64,000 nucleotides of DNA from Gluconobacter vitians (GTDB taxonomy: Bacteria > Pseudomonadota > Alphaproteobacteria > Acetobacterales > Acetobacteraceae), in assembly GCF_015244565.1 (NCBI RefSeq), contig NZ_JABCQG010000003.1, positions 1-64,000 on the forward strand, given 5' to 3'. Position 1 is the first letter of the stretch, and the number at the start of each line of letters is the position of its first letter. Both the position numbers and the translations under genes were made by a program. The notes beneath the pieces were generated by a model. The model did no database searches, was not told the origin of the DNA, and worked only from the letters and a program-made list of their open reading frames with translations. Positions 1 to 7,883 of the stretch are shown piece after piece.

Positions 1-1131
1 CGCTACGCCAAGATCGGCTTTCCAAATGGCGCTGTTCGCATTGGGATAGAGACAGGTATGCGCCTCGCCACCGGACTGCCAGACGTCTCCTGTCGCATAC
101 AGTTCGGCTGCGTCATCCAGGCATCCCGGCTGCCGTTTGGTGACAGGGGCAGGCGATGCATCAGCTGGGGCTGACAGCGGATCCAGTCGCAGCGGAAAGC
201 CTGCTTTGTCCAGCAGCTTCACCGTGGCATCCTGACTTTGCAGGAGCTGGAGACCGTTAGCGAAAATGCCGGCATCCGTCAGGCCGAAAGCTGGCTGGCT
301 GCTCTGATCAGATGCGTAGGATCCATCAGCCCCGATCTGCGCGACAAGAAAACCATAGCTGTCTGTCAGCATGAAAGCATGGCCGGCCTGTCCGGGCAGG
401 AGACGCGCTGTCCCGGCGCGGACTTCCCCCAGGGATGTAATCGTCTGGGCCACGGCTGCCCATCCGGCGCGGGCATAATACTGCCAGGCACCATTATGGA
501 ACCAGGCGGCATCTCCGACAGCCCAGACGGCATGTCCGTCGAGGGACGTCATGCCGGCCACGGAGACAACCCATAGATCCCCTTCTGCGCCTTGGCCGTT
601 TGCAAGCTGTGGCGTGTTGGTCGAGGCATTCCAGTAGCCCCGATAGGTCAGGGGGACGGTACCGGACAAAGCAGCCGTGAGCAGGACTTTTGCAGCACCC
701 GCATCTGCCGCGACACCAGCGACAGCATTCTGGGCGGACGCAGAAGTGGCCTCGACCTCCGTCTGTGTCTGCTTGACGCCTGTCAGGATCGTGGCAGCAT
801 CAGACGCCGACTGCGCGGCTGCCTGAGAGTGAACGGCCGCCGCCGCCTGAGATGCCTGCGACTGGTTGGCGCTTGTCTGGGACTGCTGCGCGCTGGCCTG
901 TGCCTGCGCAGTGTACTGACCGAGAGCCGCACCACTCAGGGCATCATCGAGGTCTTTGGTTTGAACGACGCTTTCCGGCAGCCCCGCCGCGACGAGATCA
1001 GCCACTGTCCCGTTCTGCACAGCGCCAGAGAAAACCCCGGTAACCTTGTCAGTCGGCTGAATTTCGCTTGCCACGCTAAGAGTCGTAAGAGACTGGCCAC
1101 CCGAGGCGCCCGTTGTTGTTGTTTCGCTCAT
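1..1131 (-). CDS. Phage tail fibre protein, 3' end outside window
   Basis: The frame is open from ATG 1131 to the left edge, giving at least 377 residues. The first ~75 residues look like a tail-fibre attachment region. Residues ~75-145 are rich in Ala, Gln and Ser with repeated AQ/SQ steps, as in trimeric coiled-coil fibre shafts. A mixed beta-rich segment with W/Y/G motifs follows (YRGYWNASTNTPQ near residue 165) and resembles fibre or peptidase-carrying tail proteins. It is the last visible gene of the leftward tail operon, 12 bp after its neighbour. It probably takes part in host recognition, but the distal domain is not visible, so receptor type cannot be judged. Confidence 0.75.
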   Translation of the reverse strand, partial: MSETTTTGASGGQSLTTLSVASEIQPTDKVTGVFSGAVQNGTVADLVAAGLPESVVQTKDLDDALSGAALGQYTAQAQASAQQSQTSANQSQASQAAAAVHSQAAAQSASDAATILTGVKQTQTEVEATSASAQNAVAGVAADAGAAKVLLTAALSGTVPLTYRGYWNASTNTPQLANGQGAEGDLWVVSVAGMTSLDGHAVWAVGDAAWFHNGAWQYYARAGWAAVAQTITSLGEVRAGTARLLPGQAGHAFMLTDSYGFLVAQIGADGSYASDQSSQPAFGLTDAGIFANGLQLLQSQDATVKLLDKAGFPLRLDPLSAPADASPAPVTKRQPGCLDDAAELYATGDVWQSGGEAHTCLYPNANSAIWKADLGVA

Positions 1132-1143
1132 GTGTGATCCAGT

Positions 1144-1605
1144 CTATTGCGCCAGCAGGTCGTTACCAGCAGCCGTGGTGATGCGCGTGCCATCCGGCAG
1201 CGTAAGAACATTCGGAGCCACGGCCTGATCCTGCCCCGCGAGAAGTGCATTCGAAGACAAGACAGTGATTTGAATGATTGCGGAGAGCGTACGGCCGCCG
1301 CTGGTTACTGCGGTGACTTCCACGGATTGTGGCCCCGCAGCGACCCAAGTGATCCATGCGGTCGCGATCGCTTCCGTAAAGGTGGGCTTTCCTGACCACC
1401 CGATGACCCCGCCCGATACGGCAAAGGCTGCGTTCGTTAGTGTCTCTTCGCAGCAGAGTTGCCCCGAAAAATCGACGCTGTAGTCTGCGGCGCTATTGAG
1501 GAAAGCCCCTGGCCAACAAAGCAGAACGGGGGCGGAAATACCCCGAACCCTGAAGGACGGTGGGACGTCAGCTTTCACGACCCGCTGGCATGGCGCCCAG
1601 GTCAT
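1144..1605 (-). CDS. Fibre-tail adaptor-like phage protein
   Basis: 153 residues in the tail operon, overlapping the upstream gene by 4 bp (ATGA), which suggests coupled translation. The middle (about residues 40-115) has the pattern of small Ig-like phage fibre-tail adaptor proteins: a YSVDFSG start, alternating hydrophobic strands, a TAWITWVAAG step and an ITVLSS end. The C-terminus adds a short Leu/Thr/Ala tail. The family assignment rests on pattern only. The position between two fibre genes supports a structural role at the tail tip. Confidence 0.6.
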   Translation of the reverse strand: MTWAPCQRVVKADVPPSFRVRGISAPVLLCWPGAFLNSAADYSVDFSGQLCCEETLTNAAFAVSGGVIGWSGKPTFTEAIATAWITWVAAGPQSVEVTAVTSGGRTLSAIIQITVLSSNALLAGQDQAVAPNVLTLPDGTRITTAAGNDLLAQ

Positions 1606-1787
1606 GATGCGCTGACCGCGTAAGTGCTTCCGATCGGATACTTCCGCTCCGCGTCTGCAACAGCAGCTTGCCCACCTGTAATGGTCGGCGCCGTGCCTGC
1701 AGGGCAGACGATATTGTTCACTACATATCCGACCGGCATGCCGCCCTGTGCGGAGGTCAGATAAATGGCATATATTTCAGAAGTCAT
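1602..1787 (-). CDS. Small phage tail-region protein, unknown function
   Basis: 61 residues, tightly packed: it overlaps the 3' end of the glycine-rich fibre gene by 11 bp and the next gene by 4 bp. No signal peptide, membrane helix or known motif is seen. It has a hydrophobic N-terminal strand-like segment and an Ala/Gly-rich middle. It may be an accessory fibre or chaperone protein, but function is not recognised. The main support is the tight packing of the operon. Confidence 0.5.
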   Translation of the reverse strand: MTSEIYAIYLTSAQGGMPVGYVVNNIVCPAGTAPTITGGQAAVADAERKYPIGSTYAVSAS

Positions 1788-2822
1788 AGATCACTTCTCC
1801 TGCCGTGCCAGCGCCACCATTACTGGTACCTGTGCCGCCCGAGCCACCGCCGCCAGATTGACCGGTTATGCCCGTCGTGTTCTGGCCTGTGACCTGAACG
1901 AAGGATTTACCAAACGATGGACCGCCTGTTCCGCCCCATCCCTGACTGACGCCGGCATAGATGCCGTAACCACCGCCGGCGCCATCCTCAGCGGCATATC
2001 CAACCGCAGTTGTCACCTTGGACGTTCCGCCGACACCGCCCGCACCAACGCTGCCTTCGGTCGCATTTGCTCCACCGCTACCGCCAGTGACGCGAGCCAC
2101 TTCAACGCCGGAGACATACAGGATCGTGTCGCCGCCAGATGTGCCAGATGTTCCGTTGTTGACGCCAGCAGAGCCGCCTGCGCCGACTACCCATGAAACG
2201 TTGTTGCCGGGCTGGACTGCAATGATGACTTCGATCCAGCCACCACCGCCGCCACCGCCGCCTGCCGAGACAGCGGAAGTAGAGTTTCCACCGCCAGCCC
2301 CGCCACCACCGCCCCCTGCACGCAGACGGAAACGCATCAGATAGACGCCGGCAGGAACAATCATATTCCCTGTATTTGACGTCTGGATCAGCGTGCTAGA
2401 CGTCGCTTTATAAAAGCCTGCCCTGACCCACGATGATCCAGATGCGCCTGGCGTTGTGGTGTTTGCGTCTGCTGTGGATTGCCAATAGATGCCAGCCGTC
2501 GTTGCGTCCTGCACAATGCATCCGTTTGGATAGCCACCAACAGCAGTCTGATAGGCTGCATCAAACTGAGGCACGTATCCGAGGCAATACTGCCGGAGAA
2601 GGCCCGTGACGATGCGCAGGATCGCAGGATGCCGTTGAAATCTTTTCCGTCAGGAGGCGTGCCGCCTGCGACCGTTGCTGTGAAGGTATCAGCCGGAAAG
2701 CCCTGATCAAAAGACGCAGCGGTCTGGTCTGTCGTTGTCTGGGGAATGTCCCTGACAAAGGAATTAGAGGCATTACCCGCGAAGGGAATGACAATTTTGG
2801 AAGGAAAATCAGATTGTTTCAT
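1777..2822 (-). pseudogene. Glycine-rich tail fibre gene split by an 8-bp tandem duplication
   Basis: The N-terminal part starts at ATG 2822 with a typical fibre start (MKQSDFPSKIVIPFAGNA) and runs to GKDFNGILR. The frame is then lost. The other part continues one frame over with QFDAAYQTAVGGYPNG, the standard continuation in this fibre family. At the junction the minus strand reads ATCCTGCG twice in a row (plus-strand 2615-2622 and 2623-2630). Removing one copy restores a single 345-residue protein. The distal half is extremely Gly-rich (runs such as GGGGGGAGGG), like poly-glycine phage adhesins. As it stands the upstream frame ends at 2388, and the distal frame could start only internally near 2574. 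This could be mutation, reversible slippage or an assembly error. Confidence 0.8.
2615..2630. repeat. Perfect 8-bp tandem repeat causing the fibre frameshift
   Basis: CGCAGGAT occurs twice head to tail on the plus strand. Eight bases is not a multiple of three, so gain or loss of one copy switches the fibre reading frame. The repeat sits exactly where the protein pattern passes from one frame to the other. Confidence 0.95.
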
Positions 2823-3421
2823 AGGATATCCCCACCGAAATCAGTGTCGACGTCGAGGTAAGGCGTGAAAATGTAACTTGTGCTCACACCGCAAGGTCGA
2901 GGAAGAATACCTGAACCAATGATCGAACGATCCACAGGTGTTGGCGTAAATCCAAATACATACGTGATCGTCATGTCTTGATTATCGGTGACGTAGCATT
3001 GGCCTTTGTCTCCGAAGAGTATCATCAGGATGGCATTCAGCCCTGTGATGGACCCGTTCCAAATATTGGCCGCAGCTTTGGCGAAGATCAGGCGCCGGAA
3101 GGCGTCATCTGTTAGGCTGAAATTTGAGCTTGCCCCGAACCCGCTATAAAAAACGCCTTCACCGAAGGTGAGGGAGTCAGGCACAGCCTCGGAGAAGCCA
3201 AAAAATCCGGTATTTGCGACTTGAAGAACGCGGCTGACACCGACAATACGGCCCCAGACGTCCAATCCCCAGCCCACTGCGGTCTGCGGATTCCAGACGC
3301 TGTCGTACCACGCATCTGTCAGCGCCCGCGGGTCTACGGCCTGGTTAAAGCCTTCGATAATCGTCCTGAGAGACGGGCTATTTGCGAATTGCGCAAGGAT
3401 CGTCTCTGATACATTGAGCAT
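2819..3421 (-). CDS. DUF2612 family phage baseplate/tail protein
   Basis: 200 residues starting MLNVSETILAQFANSP, with GLDVWGRIVGVSRVL near residue 53 and GILPRPCGV near the C-terminus. These are the conserved signatures of DUF2612 proteins, which follow the baseplate J-like gene in many contractile-tail phages and occupy the gpI-like position. It overlaps the downstream fibre gene by 4 bp and lies 1 bp after the J-like gene, so it should be co-translated. Inferred role: connecting the baseplate wedge to fibres. Confidence 0.85.
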   Translation of the reverse strand: MLNVSETILAQFANSPSLRTIIEGFNQAVDPRALTDAWYDSVWNPQTAVGWGLDVWGRIVGVSRVLQVANTGFFGFSEAVPDSLTFGEGVFYSGFGASSNFSLTDDAFRRLIFAKAAANIWNGSITGLNAILMILFGDKGQCYVTDNQDMTITYVFGFTPTPVDRSIIGSGILPRPCGVSTSYIFTPYLDVDTDFGGDIL

Positions 3422-3422
3422 G

Positions 3423-4385
3423 TCACACCAGTGTCAGAGTGATATTCGCAGCGGAGATCGAAGGTGCCTGATTGAGGTTCAGGTCGATCCGCTGCTCGCC
3501 AGCCGCAGATGTTGTGCCGATCGTGATGCCTTCGAGCTGAACCCAACTCGCGATATTCCCGACTGCGCAATAATACCGTGCGGCAAGGATGGTGGAGCCC
3601 TGCCGGGGCTGCGTTACCGTTCCGTCGGTGAAGGCGGCAATGAGCGCGTCCTGAATTTGCCCCAAAGCCGTTGACGGAACGGCGTTTGAATTGACGATCT
3701 GCACGTTGAAATAAATCGGCGTATCAATGGCAGTGTCGTACTTCACCGTATATTTTGGGCCATTGCCGTTATAGACGGCGGCCGGATCCTGAATGGTGAT
3801 GCTATTGGAGCCGGTGTAGCCGCAGCCAGGCGATTTCCGCTGGATGATCGCGAGAGCCACGGCAGCGGGATCGACGTTGTTCCCAGTGTAGCAGACATAG
3901 AGACTGTGTGGGTCCAGCGTTATGCCGCCAGTAAGAAGCGAGGTTCCGTTCGGATTGTCCGTGACGTAGGCGTCCGTCACACCTTCGATGCTGAGGATGG
4001 CGCCAAGAACTGAGGCATTGGCACCAACACTATACTGCGCCACGCTGTTCTGGCGGCGATATTCAAAAGCTGCCCGTGTCTCGCCCTCATTGCGCGTGAG
4101 GAAAGCGATATATCCGATCGCATCCTGCATCCGGCCTGAAGCCGTTCGCGGATCAATTCCGTTGAAGACGGCAAGGATCTGGTCAAGACAATCGCCGATG
4201 ATGGCCGTTTCGCTCATGGCGAGCTGGCCTTGCGGCGTCGTCAGCGCCTGATTGACGTTTCCGCCGAGAGCCGCAGTGATGTCAGCTTGGACACCCGCGA
4301 GAATGTCTGTCTCCGCAGGGGCGCTGAAACCAGCATCGGTCAGTGAGGCAGACGGGACAGACGTGGTGGCGTCAGAACTGGACAC
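3423..4385 (-). CDS. Baseplate J-like protein (wedge)
   Basis: 320 residues. The N-terminus carries the ETDILAGVQADI...GGNVNQ pattern and an IDPRTASGRMQDAIGYI segment typical of gpJ-like baseplate wedge proteins. The middle GVTDAYVTDNPNGT and the C-terminal beta-rich part also fit. In this family it forms the baseplate ring around the spike. It overlaps the gp25-like gene by 14 bp and is followed by DUF2612, the usual order. Confidence 0.88.
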   Translation of the reverse strand: MSSSDATTSVPSASLTDAGFSAPAETDILAGVQADITAALGGNVNQALTTPQGQLAMSETAIIGDCLDQILAVFNGIDPRTASGRMQDAIGYIAFLTRNEGETRAAFEYRRQNSVAQYSVGANASVLGAILSIEGVTDAYVTDNPNGTSLLTGGITLDPHSLYVCYTGNNVDPAAVALAIIQRKSPGCGYTGSNSITIQDPAAVYNGNGPKYTVKYDTAIDTPIYFNVQIVNSNAVPSTALGQIQDALIAAFTDGTVTQPRQGSTILAARYYCAVGNIASWVQLEGITIGTTSAAGEQRIDLNLNQAPSISAANITLTLV

Positions 4386-4725
4386 TCTGCGTCTCTCCTG
4401 TCGTGAGCGTTACGGCAATGACGCCGCCTATGGATCGGTCAGCCCGGGGGCCAATAAGTGCGCACTGCGCTGCAGACACGCCCGGCACGCCCATAGCGGC
4501 CTGTTCTGCCTGCGCCCGCAGGAGGGGGACGGAGGACAAACCGTTGAAAATGCCGCTGTCATAAGGAAGGCCAAGGCTGGTGTCGTACCAGCACTCACCG
4601 ATCCATGTTCTGATTGCCGTGGCCACGTCCTGAAGAACGGAATATGGCTCCGTACAGACGGCAAGATTTCTGTTCGCATCGACGGAGAGATCCCACGTCG
4701 TGCGGTCGAGAAGTAGCGATTTCAT
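4372..4725 (-). CDS. gp25/gpW-like baseplate wedge protein
   Basis: 117 residues. MKSLLLDRTTWDLSVDANRN, then DVATAIRTWIGECWYDTSLGLPY, is the pattern of small lysozyme-like gp25/gpW or gp46-type baseplate proteins: an N-terminal beta segment, then a conserved W-YDT motif. It precedes the J-like gene and overlaps it by 14 bp. The known role is joining baseplate wedge to sheath initiation. The 72 bp between its start and the spike gene holds no convincing gene. Confidence 0.75.
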   Translation of the reverse strand: MKSLLLDRTTWDLSVDANRNLAVCTEPYSVLQDVATAIRTWIGECWYDTSLGLPYDSGIFNGLSSVPLLRAQAEQAAMGVPGVSAAQCALIGPRADRSIGGVIAVTLTTGETQSVQF

Positions 4726-4797
4726 GGAATATCCCGAGCAAAACGTTCGTCTGGGGATTTATCTGGACAGTAGTTTGTTCTGGGCCCAGGTACAAGG

Positions 4798-5436
4798 CTA
4801 TTTTGGCGGGGTGGTATTGCTCGATCCGGACTGAACACCGCCGTGGACATGGCTTTCCAGCGAGACGGAGCCAGCCTGCACATCGCCGGTTGCCTTGATC
4901 GTGCCCGACACATTCAGATTGCAGTTCACGTCCATTTCGGACGCCTGCACCGTGACCTTGCCAGTCGTGACAATTCGGACGCCATCCGTGGTGATCTGGA
5001 CGTAGTGCGCAGGGGCCTCGTTCAGGAACCCGCCCACATAGACGCAGTCCGCCATGGAGTGCTGACGGAAGCTGCCGGGAAGGGCCGGGGCGCGGGTCGC
5101 CACGACGTTCGACTGATCGCGGCCGGAAATGATGATGTAGCCGATGTCGCCCGCCACCGGGTCAACGATGACAGCGCATGTCCCGCCCTGAATGCGAAGA
5201 TACGGCACACCATAGATTGTGCCATGAGGAACGGCAGTCCCATCGCTGGTCTGCTGATGGACCATCGGCGTGACATCCACCGTTCCGACGATACCGTTAC
5301 CGGCGTGCACGGCAGACACCTGAACGAGGACGTTTGTTCCAAGATCAGACAGGTTGCGTCGTACGGCCGCGTCGATCGCGCTACTGTCCGTGTTCCCCTG
5401 CGTGATTCCAACGAAGGAGGATGCTGTTCCCGACAT
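4798..5436 (-). CDS. Gp138-type baseplate spike (gpV-like)
   Basis: 212 residues. The N-terminal OB-fold-like region contains RIQGGTCAVIVDPVAGDIGY, the hallmark of the phage Gp138/gpV spike family. The C-terminal half has beta-helix-like repeats (VTVQASEMDVNCNLNVSG) and ends in SHVHGGVQSGSSNTTPP, a metal- or tip-associated ending common in these spikes. It should form the membrane-puncturing needle under the hub. It shares its start region with the stop of the hub gene. Confidence 0.85.
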   Translation of the reverse strand: MSGTASSFVGITQGNTDSSAIDAAVRRNLSDLGTNVLVQVSAVHAGNGIVGTVDVTPMVHQQTSDGTAVPHGTIYGVPYLRIQGGTCAVIVDPVAGDIGYIIISGRDQSNVVATRAPALPGSFRQHSMADCVYVGGFLNEAPAHYVQITTDGVRIVTTGKVTVQASEMDVNCNLNVSGTIKATGDVQAGSVSLESHVHGGVQSGSSNTTPPK

Positions 5437-6434
5437 CAGTATGCCTTTGCCTGAGGGACATCTGCCCGGATGGCCGCCATCTGCGTGAACCAGGGGCCGT
5501 TCGGTAACTCGGCGGCGATGTCATGGGTGATGAGTGTTGGTTTCCAGAGGCCAGATGATGGCATCTGCGGGATACTCTGCCCCATCTGATTGTTGACCCA
5601 GCCTTCCGGGAGATACTCGCTCACAAGCTGAAACGGGACCATGTATTGCAGAGCCGGATTGAAAAAGGCCGTCACACCAATGCCGTTCTGGTTGTAAGCG
5701 GCATATCCGACGAGACCGGTTGCCTTGCTGAGCTTGACCGTAGTCTTGCTCTGCGTGCCATCATCCGATCGGCCCCAGACATGAAGCATGCCCGTGACCG
5801 TATCGATCCGATAGACGGCGTGAATGCTGTGGGCAAGCTTGTCGATCTGCTTCATGAGGTCGCCCGCCTCATAGAACGAGTTGATCGTCTGCTTCACGCC
5901 ATGGTTTGCGAAAGTCAGGCCGGCCTTGGTCGCCAGTTCGCTGAAGATCGTCGCGGCTGGCGTTGGCTGGCTGTAGGACGTCGGGATCGCCGTTGTCACC
6001 TTGAGGCTCAGCGTGTCGTAAGCCAACACCTGAAAAGCCACGGATGGCGCTCCGGAAAAATCCACGAAGGCTTCCGCAATATCGCCGATGAACACGGTTG
6101 AGAGCGTCCCGCCAGCATCCCCCGCCTGCACCTGAACAGTTGCGCCAGAAAAACGCGTGTTCGTCTGGTTGTTGGCGTTCGTCATGGCCATGACCACCGA
6201 AAGCCGGTTCATCATGGCGAGCGTCATGCCCTCAACGCGGAGGGAGAGTTGTGACCCCGTGAACATCCCCGCGTTCGTTACGGTGGCCCGAACCCGCAAT
6301 CCTGAAAGCGTCACCTTGTCCGCCGAGCTACCCGGTCCGATGGCCCCGGTTGGGACGGTGAAAGACACGTCAATCTGCTTCTTGGTGAAGCTCGGCTTGC
6401 GGCGCGAGGCCGTGACCGTGGTTGTTCCGCTCAT
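5436..6434 (-). CDS. Baseplate hub protein
   Basis: 332 residues, beginning with a Ser/Thr-rich segment and RRKPSFTKKQIDVSFTV, which resembles hub proteins of small contractile tails. It lies directly before the Gp138-type spike it would hold. Its start is only 18 bp downstream of the strong terminator at 6453-6480. The usual neighbour, the plug protein, lies 4.1 kb upstream beyond the inserted cassette. Function comes from pattern and position. Confidence 0.75.
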   Translation of the reverse strand: MSGTTTVTASRRKPSFTKKQIDVSFTVPTGAIGPGSSADKVTLSGLRVRATVTNAGMFTGSQLSLRVEGMTLAMMNRLSVVMAMTNANNQTNTRFSGATVQVQAGDAGGTLSTVFIGDIAEAFVDFSGAPSVAFQVLAYDTLSLKVTTAIPTSYSQPTPAATIFSELATKAGLTFANHGVKQTINSFYEAGDLMKQIDKLAHSIHAVYRIDTVTGMLHVWGRSDDGTQSKTTVKLSKATGLVGYAAYNQNGIGVTAFFNPALQYMVPFQLVSEYLPEGWVNNQMGQSIPQMPSSGLWKPTLITHDIAAELPNGPWFTQMAAIRADVPQAKAY

Positions 6435-6452
6435 TCGGCGATCCTTTCAGGC

Positions 6453-6480
6453 AATAAAAAAGCCGCCCCGAAGGGCGGCT
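6453..6480 (-). terminator. Rho-independent terminator of the accessory cassette
   Basis: Plus-strand 6461-6480 is a perfect 8-bp stem (AGCCGCCC/GGGCGGCT) with a CGAA loop. Read on the minus strand it is followed by TTTTTTATTG. It lies just after the 80-residue gene and before the hub gene, so it ends leftward transcripts from the antirepressor cassette. Confidence 0.88.
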
Positions 6481-6486
6481 CCGTAG

Positions 6487-6729
6487 TCAGGCGGGTTCCA
6501 GCGCCCGTTGTGTTTCTTCTGACTGCCCGTATGCCTCATACAAGGCGACGAGCGCTTTCTGCGCGGCGGCTGATAAGTGCCGTTCCGGGTTGGGTGTCCC
6601 GCAGAGCTTGTCACCCCAGAAGTTGCGGATATCGTTCTCAAGCCGCTGCGACCAACGGGCCTGTCCTGTGACGAGCAGGCACATCTTGCGCTCGAAGTCT
6701 TGTCCGTCTGCTGTGGCCAGCGCGCTCAT
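6487..6729 (-). CDS. Hypothetical protein downstream of the antirepressor
   Basis: 80 residues, mostly helical and charged, with the segment RNFWGDKLCGTPNPERHLS. The start overlaps the antirepressor stop (ATGA), so the two are probably co-translated. The terminator follows 7 bp later. No known domain is recognised. It may act with the antirepressor, but the sequence gives no direct clue. Confidence 0.6.
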   Translation of the reverse strand: MSALATADGQDFERKMCLLVTGQARWSQRLENDIRNFWGDKLCGTPNPERHLSAAAQKALVALYEAYGQSEETQRALEPA

Positions 6730-7583
6730 GACATCGGCTCCGGCTTCTTGGCGAAAGGGGGCTTACCGACCTTTTCAGCCAGATTGCGAAGGCCGGTCTT
6801 GGCTTCGTTCTTGGCTTTCGTGGCCGCGATGATCTCCGCCAGTCTCCGCAGGCCTTTCTGTGTGATGCGAAATTCGTGCTTCACCATCTCTTCACCCGTG
6901 TACGGATGCTTGTAGGTCTCCGGCACGAGGCGAACGTAGCCCATCTTGAGCCCATAGTGAGCCGGGACGCGCTTCTTCCCCTGAAAGCATGACCAGCCGT
7001 GGCCATCGATATAGTCCGTCACCCATTTCTGGCCGACCTTCAGCTCCCTGCCTGCATCACGCACACCCTGCTCACCCGGAAGGCTGGCAAGGTAGTCGTG
7101 AGCTTCTGCCTTGGGGACGGCCTCACCGAGTGCCAGCTTGTGCCGCTCGACTTCCGACAGCGCTTCATCACGCTCCATCGCCATCTTCCCGGCCTCGATC
7201 AGTGCCTCGGCATAGGTCTGGGGGATGGAAGGTTTGGGGGCAGGGATCTCGCCACGCTCATAGGCGTCGAACTTCTCGATGATCTCAATTGTGATCTCCG
7301 TTGCCTCAGCCGTCTCGGACTTTGCTGTGATGAAGATCGCCTGCTTTTTGTTGAGGTAGGTTTCCGTTGCGGTTCCGCCATTAATGACCCGCTCCACTGT
7401 GAAGCGGGGTCCCATTTTGTCCAAATCTGCGCCGTAACGCTTGATCAGATTGCGGATGTTACGCGGACGGTCAAAACCCAACCGCGTCGCAAGATCTGTA
7501 TCGAGGATACGCAGTTCGCCGTCGTGCATGGCGGGAGCGATTACGTTTGAGCCTTCAACGGCTTTCGTGATAACATCTGTCAT
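6726..7583 (-). CDS. Phage antirepressor with KilAC domain
   Basis: 285 residues. The N-terminal half (~1-110) has a DTDLATRLGFDRPRNIRNLI motif and an YLNKKQAIFITAKSET segment seen in Bro/antirepressor-type proteins. The C-terminal ~100 residues carry the KilAC pattern, LKVGQKWVTDYIDGHGW to HEFRITQKGLRRLAEII. Such proteins bind DNA or repressors and relieve prophage repression. An AAGGA motif sits 8 bp before ATG 7583. It is downstream of a ribbon-helix-helix gene and probably under the operators at 7800-7868, which suggests Arc/Ant-type control as in P22. It is misplaced among tail genes. Confidence 0.85.
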   Translation of the reverse strand: MTDVITKAVEGSNVIAPAMHDGELRILDTDLATRLGFDRPRNIRNLIKRYGADLDKMGPRFTVERVINGGTATETYLNKKQAIFITAKSETAEATEITIEIIEKFDAYERGEIPAPKPSIPQTYAEALIEAGKMAMERDEALSEVERHKLALGEAVPKAEAHDYLASLPGEQGVRDAGRELKVGQKWVTDYIDGHGWSCFQGKKRVPAHYGLKMGYVRLVPETYKHPYTGEEMVKHEFRITQKGLRRLAEIIAATKAKNEAKTGLRNLAEKVGKPPFAKKPEPMS

Positions 7584-7601
7584 TGCAGTGTTCCTTCGAT
7601 C

Positions 7602-7787
7602 TCACTGTTGAGAGGCATCGGGGGTGGTCGCCAAACTGGCCCCTGATGCCTTTTCTGTTTTCAGAACTTCCTTCAAAATTGCCGAAAGCTCTTTGTTTGC
7701 AGAGCGATCATTCATTATCGCTCTAATTTTGAGCGCTCGAAGCAGATCGCTATCCAATCTCAGAGTTAGGGATGATGTTCGTTTCAT
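7602..7787 (-). CDS. Arc-like ribbon-helix-helix regulator (leftward)
   Basis: 61 residues from ATG 7787, chosen because AAAGGAG lies 5 bp upstream. The earlier ATG at 7808 falls within the operator repeats. MKRTSSLTLRLDSDLL followed by two helices is the Arc/MetJ ribbon-helix-helix fold: the strand SLTLRLD enters the DNA major groove. It lies 18 bp upstream of the antirepressor gene, as Arc does with Ant in P22. It probably represses its own promoter through the TGCACTCA sites. Confidence 0.8.
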   Translation of the reverse strand: MKRTSSLTLRLDSDLLRALKIRAIMNDRSANKELSAILKEVLKTEKASGASLATTPDASQQ

Positions 7788-7799
7788 AAAGACTCCTTT

Positions 7800-7868
7800 T
7801 GCACTCATGGGTGCATATAATGCTTATTATGAGTGCATATTTGAGTGCAAGACTTTTTTCTGCACTCA
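7800..7868. promoter_or_regulatory. Operator array TGCACTCA/TGAGTGCA between divergent RHH genes
   Basis: Four perfect 8-bp half sites occur: TGCACTCA at 7800-7807 and 7861-7868, TGAGTGCA at 7830-7837 and 7842-7849. An imperfect copy, TGGGTGCA at 7808-7815, forms a dyad with the first. A TATAAT box on the plus strand (7816-7821) is inside the array. Short, repeated half sites between two ribbon-helix-helix genes fit cooperative RHH operators. Confidence 0.8.
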
Positions 7869-7883
7869 TTCTATTTTTCTCGC

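Noticed and set aside
2388-2822. 144-residue frame as an independent gene
   Set aside because: Only its first ~67 residues are fibre-like; the rest is out-of-frame translation after the 8-bp duplication.
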